Part shown: positions 27,000-41,644 of the stretch, in pieces
Layout: every line of letters begins with the position of its first letter
Position numbering within the stretch: position 1 is the first letter of the stretch
Assembly (NCBI RefSeq): GCF_022524345.1
Contig: NZ_JAKWJU010000002.1
Span: forward strand, 434,001-498,000
Source: Streptomyces marispadix
GTDB lineage: Bacteria > Actinomycetota > Actinomycetes > Streptomycetales > Streptomycetaceae
Reading direction: 5' to 3'
Length of the DNA stretch: 64,000 bases
Made by a program: the position numbers and the translations under genes
Notes under the pieces: generated by a model
What the model was told of the DNA's origin: nothing
What the model saw: the letters and a program-made list of their open reading frames with translations, nothing else
Databases searched by the model: none

Positions 27000-27034
27000 G
27001 AGCGCCGGAAGGCCCTGTGAGCCTTCCGGCGCTC
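27000..27034. terminator. Bidirectional hairpin terminator
   Basis: A perfect 14-bp stem (GAGCGCCGGAAGGC and complement) with a 7-nt loop, between the convergent YihY and DUF4235 genes. Confidence 0.8.
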
Positions 27035-27088
27035 GCGCGTGCGCCTGCCGTGTGCAGCCGCGGGGTGCGCGCCCCTTGTGGGGGGCGC

Positions 27089-27349
27089 TCAGGCGGGCCA
27101 GGTCCCCGTGAGTCCGCGTACCCCGGACGCGCCACCACGGTGGATGAGCGCCTTGATCACACCCGCGATCGCTCCCTTGAGTGCGACGGCGGGCAGGATC
27201 TCCTTCCAGGCGCGCTCCTCGTCGGAGGCGTCGGGCGCGTCGTCCTCGTGCGCGACGGCCTTCCAGATCTTGCTGAAGAGCGCGCTGGCGATCATGCCGC
27301 CGAGCAGCCCGAAGACGATCGCGAAGGGTTTGTAGAGCAGCTTGGCCAC
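27089..27349 (-). CDS. DUF4235 membrane protein
   Basis: An 86-residue protein starting (M)AKLLYKPFAIVFGLLGGMIASALFSKIW, the DUF4235 signature, with a second hydrophobic stretch ILPAVALKGAIAGVIKALI. I chose GTG at 27349 because AAGGGGG lies 8 bases upstream. A GTG at 27358 overlapping the previous stop (GTGA) would add three residues. It is the last gene of a holin-X/DUF3618/DUF4235 trio common in actinobacteria and suspected to act at the membrane under stress. Molecular function unknown. Confidence 0.88.
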   Translation of the reverse strand: MAKLLYKPFAIVFGLLGGMIASALFSKIWKAVAHEDDAPDASDEERAWKEILPAVALKGAIAGVIKALIHRGGASGVRGLTGTWPA

Positions 27350-27354
27350 TCCGC

Positions 27355-27975
27355 TCACCCCCTTCCGGTCCTGCCGAACCTGCCGTGCCTGCGGCCCTTG
27401 CCGTCCATCCACTGCAAGCCCCGCATGCCGCTCATGTCGGGCATGCCGGGCGTGCTGTGCCGTCCACGGGTGCCGGGCATGCCCGGCAGGCTGCGGCTTC
27501 CTTGCATGTTCGGGATCCACTGCGGGCCACGGGAGCGGTGCATGCCCGGCATCCGCCGCATGCCCTTGCCCTTGCCCTGCCTCATGCCGTGCCGGATTCC
27601 GTTCCGTATGCCGTGTGAGCGGTGCATGCCGGGGATGTTGCGCATACCGTTCATGCGGTTCCTCGGCTGGCGGTTGATCAGCAGATACGCCGCGAGGGCA
27701 GCGGCGCCCAGTGCGCCCACGACCGCCATGGCCGGGCCCGGCCTGGTGAAGCCTCGGTCCGCGGCCTCCTCCGCCGTGTGCTGCATCCTCGCCTTCGCCT
27801 CGTTCATCTCGAACAGGGCCTTCGACTTGGCGTGCGCGGCCATCTCCCGTGCGTACGCCTTGACGTCCGCCTTGCCCGCCAGCTCCGCGACCGTCTGCGC
27901 CAGCTCCTCGCGGGCCTGCTCGACCTCCGCCCGAAGCTGCTTGCTGTCGGTGGCGGTGCCGGACTTGCGCGTCAT
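27355..27975 (-). CDS. DUF3618 protein with an unusual Met/Gly/Arg/His-rich tail
   Basis: A 206-residue protein. Residues ~10-60 match DUF3618 (LRAEVEQAREELAQTVAELAGKADVKAYA). One membrane helix follows (about 82-102). The last ~100 residues are a low-complexity tail of repeated MRxxPGMHRS/GMR/GMPG units with about 20 Met and many His, Arg and Gly, probably exposed on one membrane face. Typical DUF3618 proteins end soon after the helix. ATG at 27975 overlaps the stop of the holin-X gene (ATGA). Metal or nucleic-acid binding by the tail is speculation from composition. Confidence 0.87.
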   Translation of the reverse strand: MTRKSGTATDSKQLRAEVEQAREELAQTVAELAGKADVKAYAREMAAHAKSKALFEMNEAKARMQHTAEEAADRGFTRPGPAMAVVGALGAAALAAYLLINRQPRNRMNGMRNIPGMHRSHGIRNGIRHGMRQGKGKGMRRMPGMHRSRGPQWIPNMQGSRSLPGMPGTRGRHSTPGMPDMSGMRGLQWMDGKGRRHGRFGRTGRG

Positions 27976-28391
27976 CGGTGGGCTCCTTCCCTGATCGCAT
28001 CGACGTCGGCCTTGACGCTGTCGATGGTCTTCTCGGGTTTCGGTGGTGAGGCGGAGCCCAGCTCACGCTTGCCCGCCAGCGCCATCACTCCGGCCACCAG
28101 CAGCAGCCCGCCGGCCACGATCAGTGCCGCGGCCCATACGGGAAGCGCGACCGCTATGCCCGCTATCGCCGCGAACACCATCGACCACAGGGCCAGCAGC
28201 CCCATGACCGCGGCGCCGCCGAACATGCCGCCGCCGAAGCCGGCGTGCTTGCCCTTCTCCTTCATCTCGGCCTGAGCCAGCCGCATCTCGCTGCGCACCA
28301 CGTCGCTGAGCTGCTGCGATGCCTGCTTGGTCAGCTCCGCGACGGTGTGGTGGTTGGTCTCCTCCGGCCGGTGACGCACAGATCCGATCAT
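27972..28391 (-). CDS. Actinobacterial holin-X (PF07332-type) membrane protein
   Basis: A 139-residue protein with an amphipathic N-terminal helix (HTVAELTKQASQQLSDVVRSEMRLAQAEM) and two membrane helices (about 55-75 and 82-103), followed by a charged tail. This is the 'phage holin family' profile of chromosomal actinobacterial proteins. No phage genes are near, so a lysis role is unlikely. It begins the three-gene operon with the DUF3618 and DUF4235 genes. Confidence 0.88.
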   Translation of the reverse strand: MIGSVRHRPEETNHHTVAELTKQASQQLSDVVRSEMRLAQAEMKEKGKHAGFGGGMFGGAAVMGLLALWSMVFAAIAGIAVALPVWAAALIVAGGLLLVAGVMALAGKRELGSASPPKPEKTIDSVKADVDAIREGAHR

Positions 28392-28501
28392 CGCGTCTCG
28401 CCTCGCTTCATATCGGGGAGGGCATCCGGCGACCGGGTGCCCTCCCGCGGGGCGGCTACGCGTGTGTGCTGTCCGCAGCGGTCAGCACAGATCGGTGCTG
28501 G

Positions 28502-30061
<1,560 letters not shown>

Positions 30062-30089
30062 CTACTGGGCCTGCCGGGCGTGAGGCCCG

Positions 30090-31286
<1,197 letters not shown>

Positions 31287-31300
31287 GGGGTTCTCCTTAC

Positions 31301-31343
31301 AGTGCATACGCTGATGGGTATAAGTATGCACTGCACCGTATGC
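31301..31343 (-). promoter_or_regulatory. argG: Candidate ARG boxes upstream of argG
   Basis: TGCATAC (31303-31309) and GTATGCA (31324-31330) form an inverted repeat, with a further GTATGC at 31338-31343. AT-richer TGCATA-type half-sites like these are what the hexameric ArgR binds, and the site covers the likely promoter and leader of argG. Inferred from pattern and from ArgR being encoded nearby. Confidence 0.45.
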
Positions 31344-31401
31344 TTCGTCAACGTGGCTGGTCAGAGGCCTATAGCTCGCGAATCGGGTGCGGAACGCGGA
31401 C

Positions 31402-31779
31402 TCAGCGGCCGCCGTCCAGCTCCTCCTTGAGCACCGCGGCATGGCTGTAGTCGAGCTGCTCCTCCTTCACGGCGGTCAGCAGCGTCACGGTGCCCTCGCG
31501 GGCCTGCTCGCGCAGCCGCTCCAGCACCTCGCGGGCCTCCTGCCCGGACAGCTCCGCGCGGTAGCGCTTCGCGAACTCGCCGAAGCGGTCCGGGTCGTGG
31601 GAGTACCACTTGCGCAGCTCGGTCGAGGGGGCGATGAGCCTGTCCCACTCGTCGAGCCGTGCGTCCTCCTTCTTCATCCCCCGCGGCCACACACCGTCCA
31701 CGAGCACTCGCAGCCCGTCCTTGCGGGGCCTGGCCTCGTCGTACACGCGCCGCACCTGGACATGCCTCGTACTGGTCAT
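31402..31779 (-). CDS. DUF488 family protein
   Basis: A 125-residue DUF488 protein: [53 protein letters not shown] and the final [20 protein letters not shown] are family motifs. Function unknown; the fold has been compared with small methyltransferase-like or nucleic-acid-modifying proteins, without proof. It interrupts the arginine cluster between argR and argG. Confidence 0.9.
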   Translation of the reverse strand: MTSTRHVQVRRVYDEARPRKDGLRVLVDGVWPRGMKKEDARLDEWDRLIAPSTELRKWYSHDPDRFGEFAKRYRAELSGQEAREVLERLREQAREGTVTLLTAVKEEQLDYSHAAVLKEELDGGR

Positions 31780-31832
31780 GAATCCAGGGTGGGACAGCCG
31801 GGAGCGGAGCGCACGGCAGGGAAGCGGCGGCG

Positions 31833-31883
31833 TAGTGCTCCCCCGGGCCTGGTGCTCCCCTGGGCCTAGTGCTCCCCCGCTGC
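31833..31883. repeat. Three tandem 17-bp repeats at the argR 3' end
   Basis: Units starting at 31833, 31850 and 31867 follow T(A/G)GTGCTCCCC(C/T)GGGCC. The third overlaps the argR stop codon and encodes its last residues. This suggests local duplication of the coding end into the spacer. Confidence 0.75.
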
Positions 31884-32438
31884 CTTGTGCTCCTTCTGCG
31901 CCAGGTTCAGCAGATGGCCCGCGAGGGCCTGGCCGCCGTCGGGCGCGCGGCTGATGAGCAGCAGCGTGTCGTCGCCGGCGATGGTGCCGATGATGTCGTG
32001 GACGCCGGCCTGGTCGATGGCCGAGGCGAGGAACTGGGCCGCACCGGGCGGCGTGCGCAGCACCACCAGGTTCGCCGACGCCTCGGCGGAGATGAGGAGT
32101 TCGCCCGCCAGCCGCGCCATGCGGGCCTCGCTCGCGGACTCGCCGAGCGGCGCCTTGGGCGTACGGTCGCCGCCCTCGCTGGGCACGGCGTAGATCAGTT
32201 CGCCGCCGGTGTTGCGGATCTTCACCGCGCCCAGCTCGTCGAGGTCGCGGGAGAGGGTGGCCTGGGTGACGGAGAGCCCGTCGTCGGCGAGGAGCTTGGC
32301 GAGCTGGCTCTGCGAGCGCACCGGCTGCCGGTTGAGGATGTCGACGATCCTGCGGTGCCGGGCGGTACGGGTCTGCGGCACGGCCGGGCCTCCGTAACCG
32401 TTGCCCAGCTCCTGCTCCTGCGCGTACCCCTCGGTCAT
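31866..32438 (-). CDS. argR: Arginine repressor
   Basis: A 190-residue ArgR. Residues ~22-95 form the winged helix ([48 protein letters not shown]). The C-terminal part ([14 protein letters not shown]) forms the arginine-binding hexamer. It represses arg operons when arginine is bound. It starts 19 bases after argD and so is probably at the end of the argCJBD(R) transcript, giving feedback through its own operon. The acidic/Gln-rich N-terminal 20 residues are longer than in most homologues. Confidence 0.96.
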   Translation of the reverse strand: MTEGYAQEQELGNGYGGPAVPQTRTARHRRIVDILNRQPVRSQSQLAKLLADDGLSVTQATLSRDLDELGAVKIRNTGGELIYAVPSEGGDRTPKAPLGESASEARMARLAGELLISAEASANLVVLRTPPGAAQFLASAIDQAGVHDIIGTIAGDDTLLLISRAPDGGQALAGHLLNLAQKEHKAAGEH

Positions 32439-32457
32439 CGGCCCGGTCTCCTTCGAC

Positions 32458-33720
32458 TCATCGGCTCTTCTGCCCGCCGTCGACCGCGTCCAGGATCGCG
32501 GGGAGAGCCCGGACGAGAGCGTCCGCCTCGTCGTCGGTGACGATCAGCGGCGGAGCGAGCCGTACGACATCCGGCGCGACCGCGTTGACCAGGAACCCCG
32601 CGTCCTGAGCCGCTTGTTGCACTAGAGGTGCGACGGGCTCGGTGAGCACGATACCCAGCAGCAGTCCCGCGCCGCGGACCTGCTCGACGAGCGGATGTCC
32701 GATCGACCAGATCCCGTCACGCAGCCGCTCCCCCAGCCGCCCCGCACGGGCGGGCAGCTCCTGTTCGGCGAGGGTCCGCAGCACCGCGATCGCGGCAGCG
32801 CACGCCACCGGATTGCCGCCGAAGGTCGAGCCGTGCTGACCGGCGGTGAGCAGCCCCGCCGCCTCGCCGAAGAACATGGCCGCGCCCAGCGGCAGACCGC
32901 CGCCCAGGCCCTTGGCCAGGGTGATGATGTCCGGTTCCACACCCTGCGCCTGGCAGGCGAACCAGTGGCCGGTACGTCCTATACCTGTCTGGATCTCATC
33001 GATCACGAGAAGCGTCCCGCTCGCACGGGTGATCTCGCGGGCCGCGGCCAGATATCCCTCGGGGGGCACGACTACGCCGTTCTCACCCTGCACGGGCTCG
33101 ACGATCACCAGCGCGGTGTCGGTGGTGACGGCCGCCTTCAGCGCCTCCGCGTCTCCGTAGGGGACGTGGGTGACATCGCCCGGCAGGGGCTCGAACGGGG
33201 CCTGCTTCGCGGGCTGTCCGGTCAGCGCCAGGGCGCCCATGGTCCGGCCGTGGAAGCCGCCCTCGGTGGCGACCATGTGGGTACGGCCCGTCAGCCGCCC
33301 GGCCTTGAAGGCCGCCTCGACGGCCTCCGCGCCCGAGTTGCAGAAGTAGACGCGTCCCTCGCGGCCCGCCAACTCCAGCAGCCGCTCGGCCAGTTCGACG
33401 GGCGGCTCGGCGATGAAGAGGTTCGAGACATGGCCGAGGGTGGCGATCTGATCGGAGACGGCACGTACGACCGCGTCATGGGCGGTGCCGAGCGCGTTGA
33501 CCGCGATGCCGCCGGTGAAGTCGGTGTAGGACCTGCCCTGTTCGTCCCAGAGGGTGCTGCCCTGACCGTGGGTCAGGGGGATGCGCGGGGTGCCGTAGTT
33601 GTCGGCGAGGGCGGCCTGCCAGCGGGCGGTGAGCGCGGAGGCGGCGGCCGCGTCGGCGTCGGCGGACTGTGCGTTGGCGTCGCGTGCGCCGGTGGCGTCG
33701 CGTGCGTCCGTGGTGGTCAT
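32458..33720 (-). CDS. argD: Acetylornithine aminotransferase
   Basis: A 420-residue class III PLP aminotransferase converting N-acetylglutamate semialdehyde to N-acetylornithine. [19 protein letters not shown] and [15 protein letters not shown] (catalytic Lys) are the class signature. [14 protein letters not shown] binds the cofactor phosphate. The first ~25 residues are an Asp/Ala/Thr-rich extension with a short ATGARDA-type repeat absent from most homologues. ATG overlaps the argB stop (ATGA). Confidence 0.96.
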   Translation of the reverse strand: MTTTDARDATGARDANAQSADADAAAASALTARWQAALADNYGTPRIPLTHGQGSTLWDEQGRSYTDFTGGIAVNALGTAHDAVVRAVSDQIATLGHVSNLFIAEPPVELAERLLELAGREGRVYFCNSGAEAVEAAFKAGRLTGRTHMVATEGGFHGRTMGALALTGQPAKQAPFEPLPGDVTHVPYGDAEALKAAVTTDTALVIVEPVQGENGVVVPPEGYLAAAREITRASGTLLVIDEIQTGIGRTGHWFACQAQGVEPDIITLAKGLGGGLPLGAAMFFGEAAGLLTAGQHGSTFGGNPVACAAAIAVLRTLAEQELPARAGRLGERLRDGIWSIGHPLVEQVRGAGLLLGIVLTEPVAPLVQQAAQDAGFLVNAVAPDVVRLAPPLIVTDDEADALVRALPAILDAVDGGQKSR

Positions 33721-34712
33721 TTCGCGGGCTCCCCCTCACGCTTGTCCGGCACGACCATCGTGCCGATGCCCTCGTCGGTGAAGATCTCCAGCAGGATCGA
33801 GTGAGGTACGCGGCCGTCCAGCACGCGGGCGGTGCGGACCCCGTTGCGTACGGCGTGCAGACAGCCCTCCATCTTCGGGACCATGCCGCTGGACAGCTCC
33901 GGCAGCAGCAACTCCAGTTCCGCGGCGGCGAGTTCGCTGATGACCTCGTCGCTGTCCGGCCAGTCGGCGTACAGGCCCTCGACGTCGGTGAGGACCATCA
34001 GGGTCTCGGCGCCGAGCGCGGCGGCGAGCGCGGCGGCGGCGGTGTCGGCGTTGACGTTGTAGACGCCGGTGCCGTCCGGGTCCCCGTCGTCGTCAGCCCC
34101 GCCGTCAGCCCCGTCGTCAGCATCGCCGTCCGCTCCGGCGCGGGAGTCGGCGCTGCGTGCGATGGAGGAGATGACGGGGATGCGCCCGTCGTCGAGCAGC
34201 GCCTGGATCGCCCCGGTCTCGATGCTGTCGATGTCGCCGACCCGGCCTATGTCGACCGCCTCGCCGTCGATGTGCGCGTAGCGCTTGGTGGCGGCCATGA
34301 TGTGCGCGTCCTCGCCGGTCATGCCGACGGCGAGCGGACCGTGCCGGTTGAGGAGATTGACCAGTTCGCGCTGGACCTGGCCCGCGAGGACCATCCGTAC
34401 GACGTCCATCGTCTCGGGCGTTGTCACCCGCAGGCCCGCCTTGAACTCCGACTCCAGGCCCAGACGCGTCAGTTGGGCGCTGATCTGCGGGCCGCCGCCG
34501 TGCACTACGACGGGACGCAGCCCGGCCTGGCGCAGGAAGACGACGTCCTGGGCGAAGGCGGCCTTCAGCTCACGGTCGACCATGGCGTTGCCGCCGAACT
34601 TGATGACTACGGTCTTGCCGTTGTGGCGGGTGAGCCAGGGCAGCGCCTCGATGAGCGTCCGCGCCTTGGGCAGTGCGGTGTGCCGACGCGTGGGGTGCAC
34701 CTGATCGGTCAT
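33717..34712 (-). CDS. argB: Acetylglutamate kinase, with an acidic insertion
   Basis: A 331-residue amino-acid-kinase-fold enzyme phosphorylating N-acetylglutamate. [27 protein letters not shown] and [18 protein letters not shown] are the ATP and substrate loops. It carries an extra Asp/Gly/Ala-rich segment at about residues 188-217 ([16 protein letters not shown]), just before GVYNVNADT, so it is about 30 residues longer than usual. It overlaps both argJ and argD by ATGA, so the three are tightly coupled. Confidence 0.96.
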   Translation of the reverse strand: MTDQVHPTRRHTALPKARTLIEALPWLTRHNGKTVVIKFGGNAMVDRELKAAFAQDVVFLRQAGLRPVVVHGGGPQISAQLTRLGLESEFKAGLRVTTPETMDVVRMVLAGQVQRELVNLLNRHGPLAVGMTGEDAHIMAATKRYAHIDGEAVDIGRVGDIDSIETGAIQALLDDGRIPVISSIARSADSRAGADGDADDGADGGADDDGDPDGTGVYNVNADTAAAALAAALGAETLMVLTDVEGLYADWPDSDEVISELAAAELELLLPELSSGMVPKMEGCLHAVRNGVRTARVLDGRVPHSILLEIFTDEGIGTMVVPDKREGEPAK

Positions 34713-35863
34713 GAGCTGTACGCGCTGTTCTCGTGGACGTAGTCGGCCGTCAGGTCGTTGGTCCAGATGACGGCGGACTCGGAGCCCGCGGCCAGATCGG
34801 CGGTGATGCGCACCTCGCGGTAGCGCATGTCGACCTTGTCGCGGTCTTCTCCCGTGGCGCCGTTACGGCACACCCACACGCCGTTGACGGCCACGTCGAG
34901 TTCGTCCGGGTCGAAGACCGCGCCGGTGGTGCCGATGGCGGAGAGCACACGGCCCCAGTTGGGGTCCTCGCCGTGCACGGCGCACTTGAGCAGATTGTTG
35001 CGGGCGATGGAGCGGCCGACCTCGACGGCGTCGTCCTCGCTCGCGGCGTTGACGACCTCGATGCGGATGTCCTTCGAGGCGCCCTCGGCGTCATGGATGA
35101 GCTGCTGCGCCAGATCGTCGCAGACGGCCCGTACGGCTTCGGTGAACTCCTCGGCGCCGGGGGTGACTTCACTGGCGCCGGACGCCAGCAGCAGCACGGT
35201 GTCGTTGGTGGACAGACAGCCGTCGGAGTCGATCCGGTCGAAGGTGGTACGGGCCGCGTCGCGCAGCGCACCGTCCAAGGCTGCCGAATCGAGGTCGGCG
35301 TCGGTGGTCAGTACGACGAGCATCGTGGCGAGGGAGGGCGCGAGCATGCCCGCGCCCTTCGCCATGCCGCCGACGGTCCATCCGCCCTCTCCCCGCGCCA
35401 CGGCCGTCTTGTGCACGGTGTCGGTGGTCTTGATCGCGAGGGCGGCCTTCTCGCCGCCGTACTCGGAGCGCCGCGCCGCCGCCTCGTCCACGCCGGGCAG
35501 CAGCTTGTCCATGGGCAGCCGCGTACCGATCAGGCCCGTCGAGCAGACGGCCACCTCGGCGGCGCTGTGGCCGAGCGCGGCGGCGGCCCGTTCGGCCGTG
35601 GCATGGGTGTCCTGGAACCCCGCGGGGCCCGTACAGGCGTTGGCGCCACCGGAGTTGAGCACCACGGACGAGACCCTGCCGCCCTTGAGCACCTGCTGTG
35701 ACCAGAGCACCGGCGCGGCCTTGACGCGGTTGGCGGTGAACACTCCGGCAGCCGCGCGGCTCGGGCCCTCGTTGACGACCAGCGCGAGGTCCGGGCCGCC
35801 GCTGTCCTTGATCCCGGCCGCGACGCCCGCGGCAGTGAATCCTTTCGCCGCTGTCACGCTCAC
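34709..35863 (-). CDS. argJ: Glutamate N-acetyltransferase / amino-acid acetyltransferase (ornithine acetyltransferase)
   Basis: A 384-residue ArgJ. It recycles acetyl from N-acetylornithine to glutamate and may also use acetyl-CoA. The protein self-cleaves before a Thr in [15 protein letters not shown], which becomes the nucleophile. [26 protein letters not shown] and [15 protein letters not shown] are family motifs. It starts with ATG at 35863, 109 bases after argC; a short repeat of CTTCAAGTCGCG lies in that gap. Confidence 0.96.
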   Translation of the reverse strand: MSVTAAKGFTAAGVAAGIKDSGGPDLALVVNEGPSRAAAGVFTANRVKAAPVLWSQQVLKGGRVSSVVLNSGGANACTGPAGFQDTHATAERAAAALGHSAAEVAVCSTGLIGTRLPMDKLLPGVDEAAARRSEYGGEKAALAIKTTDTVHKTAVARGEGGWTVGGMAKGAGMLAPSLATMLVVLTTDADLDSAALDGALRDAARTTFDRIDSDGCLSTNDTVLLLASGASEVTPGAEEFTEAVRAVCDDLAQQLIHDAEGASKDIRIEVVNAASEDDAVEVGRSIARNNLLKCAVHGEDPNWGRVLSAIGTTGAVFDPDELDVAVNGVWVCRNGATGEDRDKVDMRYREVRITADLAAGSESAVIWTNDLTADYVHENSAYSS

Positions 35864-35972
35864 TGTGCTTCTCCGTTCGCTTCGAGACCCGCTTCAAGTC
35901 GCGCTTCAAGTCGCGCTTCGGCGGCTGCCGCCGGGACCGTACGGCCGTCCGTTCCGCTGCCCGTACGGGCGC

Positions 35973-37685
<1,713 letters not shown>

Positions 37686-37745
37686 ATGGCCGATGTGGCC
37701 TTCGCGCTGGTGGCTCTCATAGCCAAGGGGGTGGCAAAGCTGTGA
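37686..37745 (+). CDS. 19-residue hydrophobic peptide upstream of kdpF
   Basis: [19 protein letters not shown] is encoded behind a good ribosome site (CAGGAG, 7 bases). Its stop overlaps the kdpF start in GTGA. The hydrophobic centre and basic C-terminus suggest a single short membrane helix. It could be a small Kdp-associated peptide or simply a translational leader for kdpF. Too short for family assignment. Confidence 0.55.
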   Translation: MADVAFALVALIAKGVAKL

Positions 37746-37831
37746 CCGCCGAGAACATCGTCGGCCTCGTCGTGGCTGTCGCCCTGCTGGGTTACCTCGC
37801 CTTTGCCCTGCTGTACCCGGAGAGGTTCTGA
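37742..37831 (+). CDS. kdpF: Potassium-transporting ATPase subunit F
   Basis: A 29-residue single-helix protein, (M)[20 protein letters not shown] followed by ALLYPERF, with the KdpF length, one membrane helix and the closing YPE(R/K)F. It stabilises the KdpFABC complex in the membrane. The GTG start overlaps the preceding peptide gene, and kdpA begins 8 bases after its stop. Confidence 0.9.
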   Translation: MTAENIVGLVVAVALLGYLAFALLYPERF

Positions 37832-37839
37832 GCATCGAT

Positions 37840-39504
37840 ATGAGCCCCTTCCTCGCTGGAGTGCTGCAGTTGCTTGCGCTGATCGCGGCGCTGGCTCTGG
37901 CGTACCGTCCGCTCGGCGACCACATGGCCGGTGTCTACTCCTCCACCAAGCATCTGCGGGTGGAGAAGTGGATCTACAAGGCCATCGGTGCCGATCCCGA
38001 TGTCGGGATGCGCTGGCCCGCGTATCTGCGCGGGGTCCTGGCCTTTTCCGCCGTGAGCGTTGTCTTTCTCTACCTGTTGCAGCGTTTTCAGGGCAGCCTG
38101 CCCGGGTCGCTCGGCTTCTCCTCCATCGACCCGGACCAGGCGTTCAACACCGCCGCGTCCTTCGTGTCGAACACCAACTGGCAGTCGTACTACGGCGAGC
38201 AGGCCATGGGGCACGTCGTGCAGACCGGCGGCCTGGCGGTGCAGAACTTCGTCTCGGCCGCTGTCGGCATCTCCGTCGCAGTGGCCCTCGTACGGGGCTT
38301 CGCCCGGTCCCGCACCGGCGAGCTGGGGAATTTCTGGGCGGACCTGGTGCGCGGCACCGTCCGTATCCTGCTCCCGGTCGCGGCGGTCGCGGCGATCGTG
38401 CTGGTCGCCTGCGGCGCCATCCAGAACTTCACCGGCGTCCACGAGGCCGGACAGTTCACGGGCGGCTCGCAGCAGTGGCGGGGCGGCGCCGTCGCCTCGC
38501 AGGAGGCGATCAAGGAGTTGGGCACCAACGGTGGCGGGTACTTCAACGCCAACTCCGCCCACCCCTTTGAGAATCCAGGGCCGTTCTCGAATCTGTTCGA
38601 GATCTTCCTGATCCTCGTCGTCCCGTTCTCGTTGACCCGCACTTTCGGCAGGATGGTCGGCTCGCTGAAGCAGGGGTACGCGATCCTCGCCACGATGGCC
38701 GTCATCTGGGTCGGCTTCACCGCGCTCATGATGTGGACCGAATTCCACCACGGCGGCCCGGCGTTGGACATCGCCGGCGGTGCGATGGAGGGCAAGGAGA
38801 ACCGTTTCGGAGTCGGCAGTTCGTCGATCTTCGCAGTCTCCACGACGTTGACCTCGACCGGGGCGGTCGACTCCTTCCACTCCTCCTTCACCGGCTTCGG
38901 CGGCGGCATCACCATGCTGGGCATGCAGCTCGGCGAGATCGCCCCCGGAGGTGTGGGCTCCGGCCTGTACGGGATGCTGATCCTGGCGATCATCGCGGTC
39001 TTCATAGCGGGCCTGATGGTCGGCCGTACGCCCGAGTACCTAGGCAAGAAGATCGGCACCCGCGAGATCAAGCTGGCGGCCTGCTACATCCTCATCACCC
39101 CGGCGCTGGTGCTCTGCTTCACCGCCGCGTCGACGGCCTTGCCCACACCGGCCCATTCGATGACCAACTCGGGTGCGCACGGCTTCTCCGAGATCCTCTA
39201 CGCCTTCACCTCGGGAGCGAACAACAACGGCAGCGCCTTCGCCGGTCTGAACGCGGACACCCAGTGGTTCAACACCACCATCGGTCTCGCGATGCTGCTG
39301 GGCCGCTTCCTGCCGATGGTGTTCGTGCTGGCGCTGGCCGGCTCGCTCGCCGGACAGAAGCCGGTCCCTGCCACGGCGGGCACGCTGCGCACCGAAAAGC
39401 CGCTCTTCACCGGCCTGTTGGTCGGCACGATCATGATCATCGCTGGTCTGACGTACTTCCCGGCGCTGGCGTTGGGGCCGCTCGCCGAAGGTCTGGCGTC
39501 ATGA
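37840..39504 (+). CDS. kdpA: Potassium-transporting ATPase subunit A
   Basis: A 554-residue polytopic membrane protein, the K+-selective channel-like subunit of the Kdp pump. It has the repeated pore loops of the superfamily of K+ transporters ([62 protein letters not shown]). Length is normal. ATGA at its end offers an overlapping start for kdpB. Confidence 0.97.
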   Translation: MSPFLAGVLQLLALIAALALAYRPLGDHMAGVYSSTKHLRVEKWIYKAIGADPDVGMRWPAYLRGVLAFSAVSVVFLYLLQRFQGSLPGSLGFSSIDPDQAFNTAASFVSNTNWQSYYGEQAMGHVVQTGGLAVQNFVSAAVGISVAVALVRGFARSRTGELGNFWADLVRGTVRILLPVAAVAAIVLVACGAIQNFTGVHEAGQFTGGSQQWRGGAVASQEAIKELGTNGGGYFNANSAHPFENPGPFSNLFEIFLILVVPFSLTRTFGRMVGSLKQGYAILATMAVIWVGFTALMMWTEFHHGGPALDIAGGAMEGKENRFGVGSSSIFAVSTTLTSTGAVDSFHSSFTGFGGGITMLGMQLGEIAPGGVGSGLYGMLILAIIAVFIAGLMVGRTPEYLGKKIGTREIKLAACYILITPALVLCFTAASTALPTPAHSMTNSGAHGFSEILYAFTSGANNNGSAFAGLNADTQWFNTTIGLAMLLGRFLPMVFVLALAGSLAGQKPVPATAGTLRTEKPLFTGLLVGTIMIIAGLTYFPALALGPLAEGLAS

Positions 39505-39539
39505 CCACCACGAAACAGAAACATGAGGAGCCCGGCTCC

Positions 39540-41639
39540 ATGTCCACCGTCACTCCCACCCGTGCGCCGCACCAGGACATACCCACCGGTCACAAGCCGG
39601 AGCGCGGACGCGTCGGCGGAGGTCTGTTCGACCCCGCGCAGCTGATCAAGTCCTTCCCCGAGGCCGTCCGCAAGCTCCGCCCGCGGGTGATGATCAAGTC
39701 CCCCGTGATGTTCGTGGTGTTGATCGGCTCCGTACTGACCACGGTCTACGCGCTGAAGGACCCCACCGGCTGGTTCGGCTGGGCGATTGCCCTCTGGCTC
39801 TGGCTGACCGCGCTCTTCGCCAACCTGGCCGAGGCGGTGGCCGAGGGCCGCGGCAAGGCGCAGGCCGACACCCTGCGCAAGGCCAAGACCGATACCGTCG
39901 CCCGGCGGCTCGACGGGCAGAGCGAGGAGCACGTGCCCGGCACCGAACTGGGTATCGGCGATCTGGTCGTCTGCGAGGCCGGCGACGTCATTCCCGGCGA
40001 CGGTGACGTCGTCGAAGGGGTCGCGAGCGTCGACGAGTCGGCCATCACCGGCGAGTCCGCGCCGGTCATCCGCGAGTCCGGTGGAGACCGCAGCGCCGTC
40101 ACCGGCGGCACGCGTGTCCTCTCCGACCGCATCGTCATCAAGATCACAACGAAGCCGGGCGAGACGTTCATCGACCGGATGATCAAACTGGTCGAGGGCG
40201 CTGCCCGTCAGAAGACGCCCAATGAGATCGCGCTGAACATCCTTCTCGCGTCCCTGACGATCGTCTTCCTGCTCGCGGTCGTCACTCTGCAGCCGTTCGC
40301 GGTCTACGCGGGCCAGAAGCAGCCCGTGATCGTACTGATCGCGCTCCTGGTGTGCCTGATACCGACCACCATCGGTGCGCTGCTGTCCGCCATCGGCATC
40401 GCCGGCATGGATCGCCTGGTGCAACGCAATGTGCTCGCGATGTCGGGCCGCGCGGTCGAGGCCGCGGGCGACGTCTCCACGCTGCTGCTCGACAAGACCG
40501 GCACCATCACCTTCGGAAACCGTCAGGCCGCCGAGTTCGTCCCGGTCGACGGCGTCGGCGAGGCAGAGCTGGCGGACGCGGCGCAGCTCTCCTCACTCGC
40601 GGACGAGACCCCCGAGGGCCGTTCGATCGTCGTCCTCGCCAAGGCGAAGTACCACTTGCGCGAGCGGGACCAGGGCGAGCTGTCGCACGCCGAGTGGGTG
40701 GCGTTCACCGCACAGACCCGTATGTCGGGTGTGGACCTCGACGGTCGCAAGGTCCGCAAGGGCGCGACCGGTTCCGTCATCGCCTGGGTCACCGAGCGCG
40801 GCGGCCGGGTGGCCCAGGACGCGGACGCGGCCGCCGATGCGATCTCGGAGGCGGGGGGTACGCCTCTGCTCGTCGCGGTCGAGGACGAGACGGGTGCGCG
40901 CGTACTCGGTGTCATCCACCTCAAGGACGTGGTCAAGGACGGGATGCGCGAACGGTTCGACGAACTGCGCCGCATGGGCATCAAGACCGTCATGATCACG
41001 GGTGACAACCCGCTGACCGCACGGGCCATCGCCGAAGAGGCCGGAGTGGACGACTTCCTCGCCGAAGCCACTCCCGAGGACAAGATGGCACTGATCAAGC
41101 GTGAGCAGGGCGGCGGGAAGCTCGTCGCGATGACCGGCGACGGCACCAACGACGCCCCGGCTCTGGCGCAGGCGGATGTCGGGTTGGCCATGAACACCGG
41201 TACTTCGGCCGCCAAGGAGGCCGGGAACATGGTCGACCTGGACTCCAACCCCACCAAGCTCATCGAGGTCGTCGAGATAGGCAAGCAGCTCCTGATAACC
41301 CGGGGTGCCCTGACCACGTTCTCGATCGCCAACGACGTCGCGAAGTACTTCGCGATCATCCCCGCGATGTTCGCCGTGGTCTATCCCGGCCTGGACAAGC
41401 TCAACGTCATGGCGCTGGCGTCCCCGCAGTCCGCGATCCTCTCCGCGGTCATCTTCAACGCGCTGATCATCGTCGCGCTGGTGCCGCTCGCCCTGCGGGG
41501 CGTGCGCTACCGGCCGAGCAGCGCGGACAAGATGCTCCGCCGCAATTTGGGGATCTACGGTCTCGGCGGCCTGATCGCCCCCTTCATCGGCATCAAGATC
41601 ATCGACCTGCTCATCTCCCTCGTCCCCGGAATCGGCTGA
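39540..41639 (+). CDS. kdpB: Potassium-transporting ATPase ATP-binding subunit B (P-type)
   Basis: A P-type ATPase of 699 residues from ATG 39540, which has GAGGAG 9 bases upstream. A start overlapping kdpA at 39501 would add 13 residues. The phosphorylation site is Asp318 in DKTGTIT. ITGESAP (actuator), [10 protein letters not shown] and [19 protein letters not shown] (hinge) are present. It hydrolyses ATP to drive K+ uptake through KdpA. Confidence 0.97.
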   Translation: MSTVTPTRAPHQDIPTGHKPERGRVGGGLFDPAQLIKSFPEAVRKLRPRVMIKSPVMFVVLIGSVLTTVYALKDPTGWFGWAIALWLWLTALFANLAEAVAEGRGKAQADTLRKAKTDTVARRLDGQSEEHVPGTELGIGDLVVCEAGDVIPGDGDVVEGVASVDESAITGESAPVIRESGGDRSAVTGGTRVLSDRIVIKITTKPGETFIDRMIKLVEGAARQKTPNEIALNILLASLTIVFLLAVVTLQPFAVYAGQKQPVIVLIALLVCLIPTTIGALLSAIGIAGMDRLVQRNVLAMSGRAVEAAGDVSTLLLDKTGTITFGNRQAAEFVPVDGVGEAELADAAQLSSLADETPEGRSIVVLAKAKYHLRERDQGELSHAEWVAFTAQTRMSGVDLDGRKVRKGATGSVIAWVTERGGRVAQDADAAADAISEAGGTPLLVAVEDETGARVLGVIHLKDVVKDGMRERFDELRRMGIKTVMITGDNPLTARAIAEEAGVDDFLAEATPEDKMALIKREQGGGKLVAMTGDGTNDAPALAQADVGLAMNTGTSAAKEAGNMVDLDSNPTKLIEVVEIGKQLLITRGALTTFSIANDVAKYFAIIPAMFAVVYPGLDKLNVMALASPQSAILSAVIFNALIIVALVPLALRGVRYRPSSADKMLRRNLGIYGLGGLIAPFIGIKIIDLLISLVPGIG

Positions 41640-41644
41640 TCGCC

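Noticed and set aside
27972..28391. Phage holin suggesting a prophage
   Set aside because: It is the chromosomal actinobacterial holin-X family in its usual trio with DUF3618 and DUF4235; no phage genes are nearby.
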